Shown here: positions 36,496-47,495 of the stretch, piece after piece | Position numbering within the stretch: the first letter of the stretch is position 1 | How the letters are laid out: every line of letters starts with the position of its first letter | DNA from: Heligmosomoides polygyrus polygyrus | Taxonomy: Eukaryota; Nematoda; Chromadorea; Rhabditida; Heligmosomidae | Direction of reading: 5' to 3' | Length of the DNA: 64,000 bases | Assembly (NCBI GenBank): GCA_947396885.1 | Contig: OX377206.1 | Location: 43,941,631 to 44,005,630 of the forward strand | The notes under the pieces: model-generated | Databases searched by the model: none | What the model was told of the DNA's origin: nothing | What the model saw: only the letters and a program-made list of their open reading frames with translations | Position numbers and translations under genes: made by a program

Positions 36496-36805
36496 AGCCC
36501 TCCGCACACTCTGCGGCAGCCGCGTACGCGGCAGAGGCCAGGACAGCCGCGTACTCGGCTTCCACTGCCGCGTGATAGAGTTCACGCGGCACTCCTCCCG
36601 CTCCCTCAATCACCAACGCGGCAATGCGGCAACAATGCCTTGAAGAATTACTGCCGCTGCCACCGCGTCTGCCGCATCTGCCGTGTAGGCGACACATCAG
36701 CGGCAGGCGGCGCGAGGCTAGTTTTGCCTCGCGCGGCGACTCTGCGTCTCTGCCCCATGCTTAAAGATAGGGCTGCCGCGTTGCCGCAAAAGTGTGCGGA
36801 TGGCT
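36496..36805. mobile_element. 310-bp MITE abutting the previous one
   Basis: It starts AGCCCTCCGCACACTCTGCG directly after the TAA at 36493-36495 and ends with CGCAAAAGTGTGCGGATGGCT before TGA (36806-36808). The ends are imperfect inverted repeats. The shared TAA suggests insertion next to or into the flank of its neighbour. Confidence 0.55.
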
Positions 36806-36814
36806 TGAACTAGG

Positions 36815-36982
36815 GCTTCCGCGGCGCAGTGCGCCACGGACGGCTGCCGTCCCGCGGGCGGGAAGTATACCAGTCCCCTCATCGTCCGCCGGCGGCGATC
36901 CGCGGACGCGAGGCACGGCGATTGGCCTCCGACACGATTCGCGTCAGTCCTCGGACACTCCCGCGGGACTACACCATAGGCC
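36815..36982. mobile_element. GC-rich MITE ending at the Tc5-like element
   Basis: It has CCGCGGCGC/CCGCGGGC blocks and the right end ACTCCCGCGGGACTACACCATAGGCC, followed by the TTA (36983-36985) that is also the TSD of the next element. It is related to 28735-28884 and 34792-34940. Confidence 0.5.
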
Positions 36983-37439
36983 TTACAAGGTAAGGGTCTG
37001 AAGCGTATGTCTGAACGGGGGGAGCGAGTCTTATAGGGGGAATCCTCACCCCTCAATTAGTACGAAAATGTGTTTATTTTTTGCCAAGTCGTTAAACCCA
37101 AGGAGTAGGGGTCACAATGGGATACTTCGCAGCACGCGTTTGTGGGTCTTGTACGCCCGCGATGCCTCCGCATCTAGTGGCTCGGAGCGCAGGTGGGTTG
37201 TGGGTTGGTTCACGCCAGGGAGGTCAGGGGTTTGGTTTTTCTGCGCTGCTGCATTTCTGCATTTCAAATGACTGGTTAAGATTGAGGGATTCTGACGTCT
37301 ATACCATTTTCTGACTTTTCTGCGCATTTTCCCAGCTTTGTGTAGAGTAACTTTCCTGCAACTTGTTCATTACTGACCGGTTTTCTAACTATAAGACAAT
37401 AGAAAGCTATTTAACATAATCCACCACTGTATAATTGAG

Positions 37440-39011
37440 TTAGCTGCCCGCCCTGTAGATGATGAGGCGTATCTCACTCAGGCTAGAAACCTGCCTGAGA
37501 TACGTGTCATAGAACCACGTACAACCTCATGGAACCCTTGCGACGCCTCTGCGTACCTCGCGCGGGCAACGTTTGCCGTCCAACATGGGATGTTGTTGCA
37601 GCAGAGGACGCGTAGCCTCCTCCTGCTTGACACAACGGCGTCTGCGCGCGTTTCTGGGCGCCTGGATCCAGAAGACGGGCCTCTTCCTCGCACCACAACC
37701 GTCTGGAGTCAAAAGAAGAGACACCGTCGTCCTACGAAGAGCGATTGCATTCAGAATTGAGCATGAGATGCTGCTGCAGCAGAGGAAGCGCAGTCTCCTA
37801 CTTGACACAACGGCGTCTGCGCGCGTTTCCGGGCGCCTGGATCCAGAAGACGGGTCCCTTTCGTTGTCCAGCAACCGGCTGGAGTCAGAAGAGGAGACAC
37901 TGTCGTCCTACAACGAGCGATCTATCTACCACTATATAATCTAACCTGCGTGAGATACGCCTCAGCGAACCCTGCGCGGATAAAATTTCCCTTTCAACGT
38001 GTGCTGCGTTCTTCGCGCGGGCAGCGGCTGCCGTTCAACATGAGGTGCAGCTGCAGCAGAGGACTGCTTGACGTTGCAACGACGTCTGCAAGCGCTTCTG
38101 AGCGTCTGGATCCAGAAGACGGATCCCCTTCGTCGCGCAACAAGTATCTGGAGTCAAAAAAGGTGTACCGTCTTCGTACGACGAGCGGCCGCATTCAGAA
38201 TTCAAAATGGGATGCTCCTGCAGTCCCGAGGAAGCACAGTCTCCTCTTGATTGACACAGCGGCATCTGCGCGTATTCCTGAGCACTTGGATGCAGAATAC
38301 GGGTCACATACGTCGCGCAACAAGCGTCTAGAGTGAGAAGAGGTGTCACCGACGTCGTGTGACGAGCGGCCGCATTCAGAATTCAGCATTATCCCATGTT
38401 GAACGGAAAAAGTTACCCGTCTGCCGTGAGCATGGGAGGACCACTGAGGGGTGGTGGAGAAGGAAGTAAGGTACCTCTAGCGTGAACCAGGTGAGCGACC
38501 AGGAAGGAAAGAAACAACCTGAAGGAGGGACCAGGACGGCGAAGCCAGCAAGAAGAGACCAGTAGGGGTCAATAGTGAAAAAAGGAAGTGGGCCAGGAGT
38601 TGGGACCAGGAAAGTGGGGGAGAGACCTGTGAAGGCAGACCAGCAATTAGATCTAGAAAGAAGAAACGAGTGAGGGGGAAGCTGGCGCCGGGATTCGGAA
38701 GACGTGTCAACACTGTTCTGTTGACACGTCTTCCGAATTTAATGATTGCTGTTGAGCATGAGAACGGTTGCTGTGGAGCAACCTGAGGGACCGAAGTACT
38801 GCGCAGCACAAACCAATAATATTACTGGACGGTTTGGAAAAAATGTCTATGATAAAAGGTACCGAAGTGGTCAACGGCTTGATGCCGACAAAGTACGCAG
38901 CAGGTCCTAGATGTTTGCGAATTTTAACTTTGACAAAAACTACTTCCATTAGGTCAGTGATGCTGCAAAGTCGCGCGAAGCGCGCGCTGTCACTGATGTC
39001 GGAGCACTTGT
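37440..39011 (-). mobile_element. Hairpin-ended repeat family, copy A (inside the Tc5-like element)
   Basis: Read on the minus strand it begins ACAAGTGCTCCGACA (complement at 38997-39011) and ends GGGCAGCTAA (complement at 37440). Its first part has a GCGCGAAGCGCGC hairpin. The middle holds four imperfect units of about 170-180 bp (near 37599, 37776, 38053 and 38220) with GCAGCAGAGGA and CTGGATCCAGAAGACGGG words. Copies occur at 51696 and 56818. There is no coding content and the class is unknown. It has displaced the middle of the Tc5-like element. Confidence 0.6.
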
Positions 39012-39024
39012 GATGTGTAAACGC

Positions 39025-39527
39025 TCAACACCAGTGATAGACAGGCACAAATTGCATGAAACAGAAGCACTGGTCACAATGCGGAGAGCGTATAAAACCT
39101 ACAGGCTCCTTACAGTTTGCTTCCTTACATGGACCAATGACATCGAGAAAAACCATCCTGCTCGGGTTTTCAAAGAGACCAGGATGTGACGTGGTATAAC
39201 AAGCTTTGAACCAGGCATAAGCAACCAGCTTTGCCACGCGAGGATGGCATAGGATTCGGTACACCACCGACACGACCTTCAATGTCGTTATAACAAACCC
39301 ATTCTCCATCAGCTACCCGCAGCTCCAACACCTACCTTCAGTATGTTATCAGTTTTTTGCAGGTCAAAAGGAAGGTCGTGCATAATGACGTGAGAGTGAA
39401 ATCGCTTCATAAGTGACTTCATGTAATTGAAGAAGCCCACGTCGGGTGGCTGAATCTGGCTGGTGGCACCCGGAGGTATAGTCCGATTGCTCAAAGCCTC
39501 CCTCGAGGTATAGTAGTTTGAATGCAA
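39025..39527 (-). pseudogene. C-terminal fragment of a pogo/Tc5-type DDE transposase
   Basis: The minus-strand frame from 39527 contains IPPGATSQIQPPDVGFF followed by a basic stretch (MKSLMKR). This is the conserved block around the last part of the DDE_1 catalytic core (usual form: Pro, Thr-Thr/Ser, Gln-Pro-x-Asp-Val). A stop near 39310 and a frame change lead into a second frame (39309-39025). That frame has a YAWFKACY motif, an HPG...F block, then Cys pairs (CKEANC, CDQC) and a final HWC, as in the Cys-rich tail of such proteins. The upstream catalytic region and DNA-binding domain are absent, cut off by the repeat edge. It is a broken remnant; the identification rests on recalled family motifs. 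Confidence 0.7.
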
Positions 39528-40084
39528 ACAAACTGTGAGATCCTGTAGCCTTTATACCGCTGCCCGTATTTTGCCCAATGCTTCTTCATGCATTTTGTAC
39601 CTTTGTATGTGTATGTACCGGTGTTGAAAATTTATACATCACCATGTTGAACACCACAGCGTACAGCTGGAAAAAATGCGCAGAAAATGTCTGAAAATGG
39701 TACAGACGTCAGAATCCCCAAATCTCAACCAATCAGTTGAAATGCAAAAATGCAGCAGCGCAGAGGAACCAAACCCCTGACCTCTCTCGCATGAGTCAAC
39801 CAACTACCCACCTGCGCTCCGAGCCACTAGCTGTGGAGGCATCGCAGGCGTACAAGACCCCAAACGCGTGATGCGAGGTATTCCACTGTGACATTTATGG
39901 ACCCCCTATTCCTTGGGTCTATCGACTTGGCAAAAAATAAACATATTTTTATACTAATTGAGGAGTGAGGATTCTCCTTATATAATTCGCTCCCCCCGTT
40001 CAGACATACGCTTTAGACCCTTCCCTTGTTAGGCCTTAGTCAACATTGGCTCAAGATCGAATGATATAGAGAAGTAGTCGAGAG

Positions 40085-40205
40085 TTACGCGAGCGAGCTT
40101 GCCCGCGTAAGGCCTATGGTACACTCCCGTCCGCTGCAGCGACGCGGGAGTGCACAGCGACACGACGGCTAGCGATGCACGTCGCGAGCCGTCGCCATCG
40201 CTGAG
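40085..40205. mobile_element. GC-rich MITE relative
   Basis: AAGGCCTATGGTACACTCCCG starts at about 40110 and a hairpin GCGACGCGGGAGTG follows. The right end is not defined. It resembles the family at 49798 and 58746 but is diverged. Confidence 0.35.
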
Positions 40206-41504
40206 GCTGACATACTTCACACAGTTCTGCAGACGGAGACCTTTGCAGAATTTTAGCGAATCAGCTGATCCAGTGCAATGACGAAAATCGTGCTTTGTCC
40301 ATCAAACCCACCGTGAGTTCTGTCGTGAATTCGCTCAAGAGCCCAGTTAGACTAACTGAGAGCATCGTGCTGCAGGAATGTTCAGACAAATCAGCGGGGG
40401 AGCGGGAGGTATAGGAAAAAGAATCAAATGCCTTGATCGCCGTCGAACACCCAATCTACGAGTCTTTCCTTTCTCAAAACGAGTTTACATCGATTTTTCA
40501 TGTAACAGAACAAGTCTACTTGACCTCACAGAGAGCGCATGAGTTTTTTCGAGACAACCCGTATTAGATCACAGAAAGCAAAGGCAGTGGCAGAGTCGCA
40601 AAACCCTAACCCCGCATGAGATGCAATACTGCTAGGGTCGCACGGTTCAAAAAAGGGTTGCGATGGACTAATCCGTCGCAAAACGTCGCATGCTCATAAC
40701 TCCTCCAATTTATATAGCTACATATTTTGAGAAATGGTTGACATCGACACCTCTTTGAGATCTCCACAATCATTTGTATAACTTCACAAGATCATGGGAA
40801 TTTGTGGGCGTCTCAAAAAAATGATTCGAGCAGCCTTTGCGCGATTGGAGCAGTTTATTTTCCATGACATAGAAGTTCTCGAAGTCGCATGGCGTACTTT
40901 GCCAGTGCCCTGTAGTGTGCCAGATAGGCAATCTTCGTTCACTTGGTTGATTTCGTCAAATCTATGTGCACTGTGTACGGCTCACTCGGGCTGCATTCCT
41001 GACACTACTGGGCACTAGCAAAGTGCACTAAGCTTAAGGGAATGTGTTCTCAAAAATAATTAGCTACAATCGCAAAAAAGCTCGCGCCAGCAATTTTTTA
41101 GCAATCTCCTCAAAGAACTAGCCGTTCAATTGGCACATTTCTGTGCTGTCAATAGAACCTCCCTGTGACTTTGCCGGCATACAAATATAGATTTCTGTGC
41201 CGACGAGGCAGCTCAGGGGGAAAAAATGCGAGGAACGCACAAAAGTGAGATAAAACGGCCTAGAGAAATATCTTCTCAAAAAACTAGCCGTTCAAGCCGT
41301 CGAAAAAAACCTAAAATGAGTCTACCCACGACGAAAACCCCACGAGGAGAGCAACAGAGACATCACATGACCACCCATCATCACCAGACGTGTGTTGAGA
41401 TTGCTGTGGTATGGTCACGGACCAAGGAAGTGTCGAAATAAGTGAGCGGAAGTGAATAGAATACGGCGCGACAAGCAATCTCCGCGACGAGCTGCGACGG
41501 CCGT

Positions 41505-41690
41505 CGCACGGGAGTATGTTTCACTCCCTCGACGCGGAGGTATAACATCCCTTTGCGACGCATCGCGGGAGCGATGGCGCGTCAACTGACAACCGCGCCC
41601 CACTGCGCCGTCTGCCACTGCAGCGAAGGCGCGCCGTTGACAGTTGCCCCGCGCCCGACGAGGGAGTATACCATATGCCTAAGACGGACC
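41505..41690. mobile_element. GC-rich palindromic MITE, diverged
   Basis: GGGAGTATGTTTCACTCCC, then GCGCGTCAACTGACAACCGC, pair imperfectly with GCGCCGTTGACAGTTGCCCC and GAGGGAGTATACCATATGCC. The outer words are those of the family at 49798 and 58746. No clear TSD was found. Confidence 0.45.
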
Positions 41691-42108
41691 GCTGTAGAAG
41701 AACGTGTTACGGTATGCACTACTTATACCCTCTGCAGGACCAATGATCCTCGAGTGTTGATTTGCTTTTCTTGCACAGTGGAACGATTTGGATTCAATAC
41801 ATCACTAAACATAGGGAGCACTGGGTGCTACTTGTCCTCTTCCTTACTGTTCAGAGCTACAAGTTCGACTCCGCTCAGAACTTGAGCTTCAAATCGCTCT
41901 TCACCGTGGTTTCTGAATGTTCCACATGGATCATCAGTGGAAATGGACGGACGACAATGGACTTAGTGTTTGGTGTTAACAGCTTCATTCAGCGAAGACT
42001 TTTGCAAAAGCGGAACCCAAAGTAATTTCGTCTTAAGTATGAAATCAATGAAGACGCTCGTTTCAAAACAAATGACAATGCTTTGAAAGAAACGATGGAC
42101 ACATACCA

Positions 42109-42509
42109 GAGGTGTGCGTAATTACGATTTACGGCGTTTTTTGGCAGTCTTTTACGATTTACGATTTACGACATTTTGGGTCGTAAATCGTCAATTCTCG
42201 TAAATGTTATCGATCTACGGGCAACTGATGTCTAAATGATATGACGCACCCCGGGTTAGAAAGATTTGCCCACTCTCTCTTCTTTAGTAACTCATTCCCG
42301 CTTCATTCTCGCTTCTTTTTAGCGTCGTTTTTTAATGTTCTGATATAGTAGTATTACAGATGGCACCGCGTCGTGCGCAGTCTTTTCGAGTTCAACCTAC
42401 GTTTTTTGAAACTTTTGGCGAGCCGTCTTTGCAACATGTGGTTAAACATTGTGTGAAGAATGTAAACATTCTTCTATCAAGGTCGTTTCCGCTACGTGCC
42501 CTCACTTAA
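42109..42509 (+). mobile_element. Possible 5' end of a hAT-like element with a decayed reading frame
   Basis: CAGAGGTGTGCG at 42109 resembles a hAT end and is followed by inverted and repeated ACGATTTACG words (42124-42215), as in hAT subterminal regions. An ATG at 42360 opens a 49-codon frame (MAPRRAQSFRVQPTFF...) that stops at 42507. A second frame from 42449 has two Cys-x-x-Cys/His-like groups (CEECKH, then CPHL) and could be a shifted BED-like finger. No right end or TSD was found. This is a weak call. Confidence 0.3.
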
Positions 42510-43920
42510 CGTTTGCAGTTGGACAGCGTAAACGTTCGCAGTCACTTGAAGGAGCTCGTGGTTCAGCTCTCCCTGGGATCCCTATCAACAGCACGGCAAT
42601 GCCTTCTTCTGGTGGAGGTCGGACTTTCACTGCTTCAGAGATGGTCCTTTGATGAACAATTTTTAAGGACCATTTTTTAACGATGAAAATGTGTTAAAAT
42701 CGGTGAATTCGTTAAACAAGAATTCAATTTGCTGCAGTCAGTTTGGCTGTATTTAGGATGCAAAAAGCCTGACTCTCTTCCTCACTGATTTTTTTTCGAC
42801 TTCATCTACATGGCAATTACGTGACTATAGGGCGATGTCTTCATCTTCACAACAAATAAGAACAGTCCATCTATCATCATCAAAATTGCTAAATGAGAAA
42901 AATCCTTGAGATTCTAAAACCAAACAGTAACAACAAGACTTTTAGAATAATAAATTTCGAAGATATTTACGAACTCTAAGGATCTACCTGTTTCATGTAA
43001 TGGGAACCTTTTTTCCCAAAAGTGATCACATACAGCAAAGAATCAAATAAACAGCCGCGGACCGTTGACCAATGTTTAATCGGATCGCTTTTTTCTGCAT
43101 TGAGTATTTTTCCCGTTGCGACCCAAGTAACGTAGATTTCAATTGTATAGATATAGGTTTCTTCTGTGTGTTCAAAAGGAAATGCATAGTGTTCATTCCA
43201 CAACTGTGGTGAGAACTGTGCCGCGAACGAAATGTCTCGGCGACGCATGCACATGCACTGCTGCAGCGCTTCGCTGAGGGGCGTGGTCCACTTTGAACCG
43301 TCCCGGCTTTGGAGTGCGACTGCGTCTAGACCTTTTTTAAGATTTTTTTTGAAGATTTTAGGGCCCTCCGTGTTGTTTACATGGGTTTAGCATATCATCT
43401 GCATGTATCAGGGTCGTGAACGATTTCGTCTTGTAGATCCTGTGTTTTTAATAAAGATCTGATTTTCGATCGCTTTTGTGAGTTTTTTGGGCGCAACTGG
43501 GCTCGAGAGGTCACCTTTTAGGACAGCCTTATACAACGTTTTGTGTTGTAACAAATTAATCTTTTATGCAGCATTGGTGTGTTCTATCCTTTTGTTGAAC
43601 AACAGAACTATGACATTTTGGCGCAAATAAGGCCGGGGACGGGGTTACATGTACTCAATGGATAGGAAGGCATGTGTATGTATGTCCAGATATATGAGAA
43701 ATGGCCTACCTCAGTCACTGTGGAGGAGGAACACACCACGGCATACCTTCGAACTTTGTTTCCGGCCTGTTTCCGGTCTTGTTAGGTGTCAACTTCCTAC
43801 AATCATCAGCTGATGCTGCAACTCGTCCTACTTTCCGGAAAACTTGCTCATTACAAGTCTAACGTTCAGGTCTGACAACCCAACTGACACTTCTATGGAA
43901 CCCTTTAAGCGAGACTCCTC

Positions 43921-46830
43921 TTGTACTTGGGTTGGACTGTCCATGTACTCACAATCAAATATAGGTCCAAAGACACTATGGCCACTATAACAACTAGTTA
44001 TTTCAGCTCTGATATTTTCTACAAGGTTAAAAATAAGAGCAATCAATACATAATTAAAGATTTCGGTAAACAGCATGAAGAATTGCCTTGTAATGTCAAC
44101 TGTACCGCATGCGGTATTACTTCATTTAATGACAATATAATTTCTAGTATAATAATTCTTAGTGTAACAAAATTTAAGATCAACATCTCTAGAACAGCAA
44201 CTACTTCTTGTTGCACCAAGAATATATTAGGTTGTCCCATAAGTCCCCGCCGTTTTTTTTCAACGATTCACTGCAGATTTCGCCGGCGGTCTCTTGCATA
44301 GCGCTGCATAGCTTTCGAAAGAGAATGATTTGCTCTATCAGAACTTGTATAGCATTTTTTTCATCATGAATTTTGTCAATTTTTAGGTCGTTGAAGTAAA
44401 AAGTGAACAAGTGAAAAAGTAGCCATTTGCGCACTTGTTCTCTCCGCTTAGGTTTGTAATTTTTCGCACAGTTTTTTAAAGCACTTGGAAGACAATGTTC
44501 TGTACTACAAGTATATGTGTTGGTCCTATTTTCTCACTTGCCTTTTATTGATTTTTAGTCCATCAAATTGGGAATCCCGACTTTTCCGTCCGAATTTTTA
44601 CTAAAACTCCGGTTCTGCGGTTGGACTTTTTTCGCTTGGTGTCATATGTCATTTGGAAGAGGATGTCTTGCTCAGTAAGAATTTGTGTCGCGTTTATTGG
44701 CTCACGCTGATTTCTGTCGAATATCAACAACTGAAGAAGGAGTTGTCGGTGACGACGATTTTTCTCTTTTTGGCATTTTGTTGATATTCAATAGAAATCA
44801 ATAAACGCAACAAATATTCTTATAGAGCAAGACATTTTCTTTTAAACAACACCAAAAAGTCCAACGACAGAGCAGCAGTTGTCGGCAAAAATAACCATCC
44901 TCCTTCGGACGTCCACTTTGATGACCTAAAAATCAATAAAGGACAAATGAGCAAACAGCACTAACACATATTCTTGTAGTACAAAACATTGTTTTCCAAA
45001 TGCTTGAAAAATCCGCGCAAAAAATTACAAACCTAAGCGTAGAGAACAAGTGCGCAAATGGCTACTTTTTCACTTTTTCACTTTTCACTTCAACGACCTA
45101 AAAATTGACAAAATTCACAATGTAGAAAGAAATGCAATACAAGTTCTGATAGAGCAGATCATTCTCTTTCGAAAGCTATGCAGCGCTATGCAGGAGACCG
45201 CCGGCGGAATCTGCAGTGAATCGTTGAAAAAAACGGCGAAGACTTATGGGACAACCTAATAGTTCACATCAGCATCACGTGCAAAAAATGTAACATTGAA
45301 CAGGTAGGCACCACGACAATATGTCTAAAAAAGAAAATATTTCATAAATAACAAGTGAATTGATGTTCTACATATTCACTTTCACAACAGTGAATCGGAA
45401 TTTGATGTTAGTACTTTAAGTTCACCAGATAACAATAAAGACAAAAAATATTACTCAATAAAGAACAGTGATGTGTAAACTGCACATCCGCTTGAAAAAG
45501 GATATGGTAATTTGACAACATTACTAACCCTCTAAAGCATAACGCTAATCATCCTTACTTGTCCTTAAAGATCATCAAGGAAAGAACAAATAGAGAAAAA
45601 GACAAGGAGTAAACACCTGAAGTTCTTAACTGTCTCAACAACAATGAAAATAACCTTCACATTATGGATTTTTATACACGCCTTAAAAGTCCTTCAACAA
45701 GAAATATAATAAGACTGTTGGAGTTATGTCTCGATTCGCTTTTTTAAACATCTTAAACAAAAGCAAAACATCTTCTGTATTGCTCACGGATAACAAGTAA
45801 TTATATCTTCATGCATAATAACAATAATTTGGTAAAAAAAGAAGTAAAAAACCTAAGATTCACATTAAATTAGATATAGTCCACCTTAATAAAATGTTTA
45901 ATAGGATCAAACAGGTCTACGAAATTTTATTTCGCATAACACAAAAATTGCCTACGAACGAAGCGCATTACAAGATGACCATTGACAACTCTACTCAGAG
46001 GATTTCAAAGATATGTTCACTAACCTGGCTCGTAAGACTATTTTAGATAGAATTGCCGTTCTACTGAAAATCTCCTTCAAAAATGCTTAAAAATTTCATA
46101 GCTTGGCTACAGACATTTTACATTAATGAAACAAATTTGAATCCTCGATATAAGAGTTATTAAAAATGACAAACCTAATCTTAAGAATACCTATGTGGTA
46201 TTTAACTCAGCAATTTTTAGATAAAATGAGGGTTCCTCAAGGAGGCAACTTTATTCCACTATGTACTTGCAGATATCATGTCTATATTGGAATACAAATT
46301 TGCTAAATCGCTGGTGGATAGTAGTAATAATGTTTATCTCATATAGGTATATGTATTACTTCAGGACTTAATCGAAAAATAGGAGGATGATATTTTAGAA
46401 CTAGTTATAAAGATCTGGAAATGAAAAAACGCATATTAATGAACACCACTGCAATTATTTGGACCTTACATATTTCACATTTCATTTTATTAATAATTAT
46501 CAATAGTAGAATAAAAACGAAAATATACAATAAAACAGATGACTTCAACTTTGAAATTTTAAGGTTCCCACATTATAGGTCAGCGGTCTCCATAGTTATC
46601 AAAAAAGCTATAATTTTTAGAGAAACGTTAAGAATAGTAAGCATTGCTCTGACTTAGATTGTTTTCTAGAAAAGGTTGTTGAATTGAAAAATTTTCTAAA
46701 GCACAACGAATACATAAGAGAGTTTATTATCCTATTTCTAACATAACTGAATGTTTACGTAAACACAGATTTATATATTACAAGTTCAAAATTTATCAAT
46801 TCAAAGACAACCTAGCTAACTTTTTGCAGA
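43921..46830 (+). pseudogene. Penelope-like retroelement with N-terminal GIY-YIG, decayed
   Basis: The upstream part (43921-44226) has a Cys-containing stretch (CNVNCTACG), then SCCTKNI. The frame resumes after a mariner insertion with VHISITCKKCNIEQVG (from 45262), the hallmark of a Penelope-type GIY-YIG nuclease: a GIY-like position, a CxxC pair, then a YIG-like position. About 0.9 kb downstream the reverse transcriptase is visible: RVPQGGNF at about 46228, then after a one-base shift LADIMSILEYKFAKSLVD (about 46266). Near 46345 YRYM remains where the catalytic Tyr-x-Asp-Asp should be, but the Asp pair is not seen. A post-RT block IYNKTDDFNFEILRFPHYR (46529-46585) is also typical. Nuclease before RT is the permuted order described for Naiad-type elements. 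Many stops and frameshifts mean it is dead. Two overlapping truncated Penelope copies could mimic this order. Confidence 0.68.
44227..45259. mobile_element. 1033-bp mariner-type palindromic MITE
   Basis: The ends TTAGGTTGTCCCATAAGT and the exact complement are typical of mariner elements. TA lies on both sides (44225-44226 and 45260-45261). The arms are near mirror images along the whole length (centre about 44743), so apparent frames at 44201-44434 (-) and 45050-45259 (+) are the same arm sequence read twice. There is no transposase. It interrupts the GIY-YIG domain of the Penelope-like element. Dropping it with one TA restores the reading frame, which fixes both the insertion point and the relative age. 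Confidence 0.88.
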
Positions 46831-47158
46831 AAACATTCTATGGATAAGAATATAACAAAAATAACGTATCTTCCAAAACTCTCATTTGAAAAAATGCGTA
46901 TTGACGTAACATGTATTATGAATTAATATCACTAATGATATAAAGATCCTTAACAGTATTATGGTGCAGTGTTATTTTGCTCTCAATCTTAATGAACTCT
47001 GTTTTCGACGCTAAGTGTGTGTGTCGGATAACCTCCGCCAATGATACAATCAGTTCTGCCACATTTGAATTATAAATGAGAATTAGTGTGGGCATCACTA
47101 CATGTAACAGTCGAATGATCTACACTTCCTGATTTGTAAATGTGCAACTACGGAGTGC

Positions 47159-47345
47159 AGTGGTAATCAAAGTCTCTGGGGACAATCGAGGTCGCCGAAC
47201 GCGAAACTGAAGTTCATTTCAATCATCATCAATCGATGTTGATCAAATATCGATTTTCTGTAGATGTCGTTCAAACGGCCCGAAACTTCGGGCCTGGGGG
47301 TAATCGAGGTCGCTGAACACGAATCTCCGAGAGGCCGCTCTGACG
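47159..47345 (+). repeat. Single/partial copy of the repeat arrayed at 60420-60990
   Basis: GGGGACAATCGAGGTCGCCGAACGC, ATCAATCGATGTTGATCAAA and a second GGGGGTAATCGAGGTCGCTG (47294) match the units near 60430, 60545, 60830 and 60955. It is about one and a half units. Confidence 0.55.
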
Positions 47346-47428
47346 GCTGGTCCTAATAATAATAGTAATTATAATATTACATTGTAATACTTATGATGTT
47401 ACGGGATGTTTTGTTACAATCAAACTCT

Positions 47429-47495
47429 TGCGCTAGGCGGGAATCGAACCCGCCCTGCTTTGTGGGCAGCGATGCTATGCCTTACACCACCGGTT
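47429..47495 (-). tRNA. tRNA-like sequence, probably a pseudogene
   Basis: On the minus strand GCGGGTTCGATTCCCGC forms a perfect T arm and contains an exact B box. TGGTGTAAGGC is an acceptable A box. CTGC-CCACAAA-GCAG forms a four-pair anticodon arm, giving ACA at the anticodon position with an unusual C at position 33. The acceptor stem halves do not pair. A decayed tRNA or tRNA-derived SINE is the best reading. Confidence 0.45.

Larger units (their letters stand above)
36986..40028. mobile_element. 3043-bp Tc4/Tc5-like DNA transposon, defective
   Basis: The ends CAAGGTAAGGGTCTGAAGCG and the complement of CAAGGGAAGGGTCTAAAGCG begin long TIRs of roughly 350 bp (36986-37345 and 39655-40028). 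TTA is duplicated at 36983-36985 and 40029-40031. Joining the flanks gives a CTTAG target, which fits the CTNAG/TNA rule known for Tc4 and Tc5 of nematodes. A transposase remnant lies on the minus strand at 39025-39527. Most of the interior is replaced by another repeat (37440-39011). The N-terminal half of the transposase is missing, so the copy cannot be active by itself. Confidence 0.8.

Noticed and set aside
37440..39011. Helitron assignment for the hairpin family
   Set aside because: One end reads CTAA, but no TC start and no hairpin at the required distance from the end were found.
42976..43254. 92-codon minus-strand frame with a possible splice donor after it
   Set aside because: The translation looks protein-like, but no family is recognised and no second exon is found.
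43921..46830. Classical Penelope with C-terminal nuclease
   Set aside because: On the coding strand the nuclease lies before the RT; only a tandem-copy explanation would keep the classical order.
47429..47495. Functional tRNA gene
   Set aside because: The acceptor stem does not pair and the anticodon loop lacks the usual T33.
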